NCBI GenBank assembly: GCA_016720835.1
Contig: JADKJW010000001.1
Coordinates: 124,001-188,000, forward strand
DNA length: 64,000 bases
Direction of reading: 5' to 3'
Source of the DNA: Ignavibacteria bacterium
Lineage (GTDB): Bacteria > Bacteroidota > Ignavibacteria > SZUA-365
This document shows, piece after piece, positions 62,289 through 64,000 of this stretch. The position numbers and the translations under genes were made by a program. How positions within the stretch are numbered: position 1 is the first letter of the stretch; each line of letters begins with the position of its first letter. Under the pieces are notes generated by a model. That model did no database searches and was not told the DNA's origin. It saw only the letters and a program-made list of their open reading frames with translations.

Positions 62289-62990
62289 GTGTTAACCGCG
62301 AAAAAGAAGATTGCCGTCCGCGAAGCGGTACCCCAGTCGAGCATGATGTCGTCTGTGGAGCGTGCAAAAGATTTCTATGGCGAGTACAGCCGCTACATTT
62401 TCGGCGGATTGGCGCTGGTCGCCGCCATCGTCATCGTGGGATATATCATGATGGCGGGAAAGGGCGAGAATGAAACGCAGGCCAGCATGCAGCTCCGCAA
62501 GGTCGTGGCACTGTACCAGCAGCAGCAGTACAAGCTCGCCATTACCGGTGATCCGGCGCGCGGCGTTCCCGGTCTGAAGGATATTGCCGACAAATACGGC
62601 AGCACGCCGTCCGGCTCTGTCGCGGCGCTGTACCTGGGAAATTGCTATCTCTACACGGACCAGTTCGACAAGGCGCTCGAGGCGTTCGACGCGGCAAGTC
62701 CTTCCGACGATCTGACCGCATCGAATGTTCTGGCCGGCAAGGCAGCCGCCTATGAAGGGAAGAAACTGTACGTTGAAGCGGCAGAAACGTACGAAAAGGC
62801 TGCAAAAGCCTTCGTCAACGATTTGCTGTCCGCCAATCGCTTCCTCTGCGCGGGCAGGAACTACGCCATGGCCGGAAACAAGGAAAAGGCCCTCGCAGCC
62901 CTCGAGAAGGTATCCGAAGCGAAAACTCCTCGCTACGAAAATGATGTGAAACGCCTGATCGCCCAGTACGATTTGGAGAAAACGGACTGA
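62289..62990 (+). CDS. TPR-like membrane-anchored protein (YfgM type)
   Basis: Protein of 233 residues. GTG at 62289 is taken as start, with GGAG seven bases upstream; no ATG fits better. A cytoplasmic basic start (LTAKKKIAVREAVPQSSMMS) precedes one transmembrane segment (YIFGGLALVAAIVIVGYIMM). The outside part is tetratricopeptide-like (SVAALYLGNCYLYTDQFDKA, AAETYEKAAKAFVNDLLSAN, GRNYAMAGNKEKALAALEKV). This layout matches the YfgM/TPR_21 family that assists periplasmic protein folding near the Sec translocon. It starts 36 nt after tRNA-Arg and may be on the same transcript. Confidence 0.8.
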   Translation: MLTAKKKIAVREAVPQSSMMSSVERAKDFYGEYSRYIFGGLALVAAIVIVGYIMMAGKGENETQASMQLRKVVALYQQQQYKLAITGDPARGVPGLKDIADKYGSTPSGSVAALYLGNCYLYTDQFDKALEAFDAASPSDDLTASNVLAGKAAAYEGKKLYVEAAETYEKAAKAFVNDLLSANRFLCAGRNYAMAGNKEKALAALEKVSEAKTPRYENDVKRLIAQYDLEKTD

Positions 62991-63011
62991 TTCTCCAACA
63001 TATTCCCTGTG

Positions 63012-63048
63012 AAAATGGGCTGCCTTCATCGGCAGCCCATTTTTTTTG
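63012..63048 (+). terminator. Intrinsic terminator after the TPR gene
   Basis: AAAATGGGCTGCC-TTCATC-GGCAGCCCATTTTTTTT. Strong stem with eight T, 22 nt after the stop codon. Confidence 0.95.
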
Positions 63049-63323
63049 AATCATTTTCAAAGCATGCCCGTGATTCAGACGTTCTTGAAATATCGACACG
63101 GCGAGGACACTATCGTGCAGGCAAAGGTTGCAAGCAATGAAGCGTCGGCGTGCGTGTAATGCAATTTTCGCAACCGCCGATCTGCGTATGACGCTATGGC
63201 GCTGATGTAAGTCATTTAATAACAATACGAGTGCAGCAATTGGCGTGATGTACATCCGTTTTGGCCTACTCTGTGTAGCTATGGTCTTTGAGACTGTAGA
63301 AACTACAAAAACGGAACAATACC

Positions 63324-64000
63324 ATGCGCACACTGACACTACTTGCAACACTCGTCCTGATTCTCACTCTCCAGTCAACTCTTCAGGCTCAGAGCTACAG
63401 CGATGTGATGGTGCTCGAAAACAGCAACAGCACCATCAGTCAGGATGTCTCAGCCTATTTCAAGGCACAGAGAAGCATCCCTGACGCGAACATTTGTTCG
63501 ATTTCGATGCCGACGACGGATGAGATCGACTCGAGTACGTACGCGTCGATCGTCACGACCATAAAGAACTACATGGCATCGACCGGGTTGACGACAACCA
63601 TCAAATACATCGTCACAACGCAGGGCGTTCCCTTGAAGGTCCGTCGCTCCTCATCGGTGTTCAGTCCGACATCGAATGCGGGTTCATTCGACAGCGACTT
63701 GTGTCTGATGAACAGCTCGCTTGAAGCACAGATGGGCAAACCCGGCTACACCTCGAATCCGTATGCGTTCAGCGCGGCCCGATTCACGCGCAGCAGTACG
63801 TTCAGCAATATCTACCTGGTGACTCGCCTCGCGGGATACACCTACACGGACATCAAGGGTTTGATCGACAGAGCGCGTCAGCCGTATCAGTCGGCCGGAA
63901 AGTTCGTGTTCGACCTGGACCTCGTCAAGGGTGCGAGCGTCCTGAACACGCGGATGGTGACCGCAAGAAACACCCTCCGCGGCCGGGGATTCGACGTGTT
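63324..64000 (+). CDS. Secreted TIGR03790-like protein, 3' end beyond the window
   Basis: Open frame of at least 225 residues that runs off the window edge. A signal peptide (LTLLATLVLILTLQSTLQA) follows the ATG at 63324. The mature start is characteristic of the TIGR03790 family: DVMVLENSNSTISQDVSAYF, then RSIPDANICSISMPT and IKYIVTTQGVPLKVRRSS. These proteins of unknown function occur in Planctomycetes, Acidobacteria and Bacteroidota-like bacteria. A T9SS sorting domain may lie beyond the edge. The 275 bp before it (63049-63323) contain no other gene that I recognise. Confidence 0.8.
   Translation, partial: MRTLTLLATLVLILTLQSTLQAQSYSDVMVLENSNSTISQDVSAYFKAQRSIPDANICSISMPTTDEIDSSTYASIVTTIKNYMASTGLTTTIKYIVTTQGVPLKVRRSSSVFSPTSNAGSFDSDLCLMNSSLEAQMGKPGYTSNPYAFSAARFTRSSTFSNIYLVTRLAGYTYTDIKGLIDRARQPYQSAGKFVFDLDLVKGASVLNTRMVTARNTLRGRGFDV

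Overview
The window is GC-rich bacterial chromosome from a Gram-negative, most plausibly a non-Bacteroidia member of the Bacteroidota/Chlorobi/Ignavibacteria/Kapabacteria assemblage. Reasons seen in the sequence: five secreted proteins end in type IX secretion (T9SS)-like C-terminal sorting domains (motifs such as NYPNPFNPTT and SPNPFSPQT), there is a PorV/PorQ-family protein, TonB receptors, a GWxTD protein and lipid A genes. Several promoters read as ordinary sigma70 sites (TTGnnn, 16-18 bp, TATATT-like) and many genes have strong Shine-Dalgarno sites, both unlike typical Bacteroidia. The species assignment is inference.

Layout. 1-12 kb: secreted and surface proteins (M1 aminopeptidase cut by the window edge, a von Willebrand A-like protein with a lost metal site, two TPM-domain genes, a GyrI-like protein behind a palindromic operator, a cohesin-like T9SS protein, an M28 peptidase). 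12.1-14.3 kb: groES-groEL behind a promoter bracketed by two CIRCE-type repeats; groES carries an apparent one-base deletion. 14.3-17.7 kb: a thiamine unit with promoter, TPP riboswitch, terminator, TonB receptor and thiamine pyrophosphokinase. 17.8-22.8 kb: an inactive-looking M16 peptidase homologue, a small secreted protein and a P-domain T9SS protein. 23-28 kb: LpxH, a PBP1A-type penicillin-binding protein, a BtuF-like lipoprotein and proline dehydrogenase. 28.2-29.4 kb: an AT-richer stretch with an orphan repeat protein.

29.4-38.1 kb: a polysaccharide/glycan cluster on the minus strand (YfhO-like membrane protein, three GT4 and one CgeB-like glycosyltransferase, a frameshifted flippase). 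38.2-43 kb: zinc-ribbon protein, Lon, Nudix hydrolase, a duplicated-domain lipoprotein and a degenerate receiver. 43-49 kb: CIRCE-hrcA-grpE-dnaJ followed by a helix-hairpin-helix protein, a PilM-like protein, rsmD, coaD and an FmdB-type zinc ribbon. 49-52.3 kb: GWxTD protein, lipid A acyltransferase and heptosyltransferase. 52.5-60.7 kb: an outer-membrane operon (DUF4397-like lipoprotein, TonB receptor, large T9SS cargo, PorV-like protein). 61-64 kb: tRNA-Asn, an MBL hydrolase, tRNA-Arg, a TPR protein and the start of a TIGR03790-like secreted protein.

Three regulatory circuits can be read directly: HrcA (encoded here) acting on its own CIRCE and on the groES promoter; TPP acting on thiamine uptake and activation; and a palindrome overlapping the promoter of the GyrI-like gene. 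Two genes (groES, flippase) each lack exactly one base, so sequence or assembly error should be considered before calling either broken. No CRISPR array, insertion sequence, rRNA or phage gene was seen.
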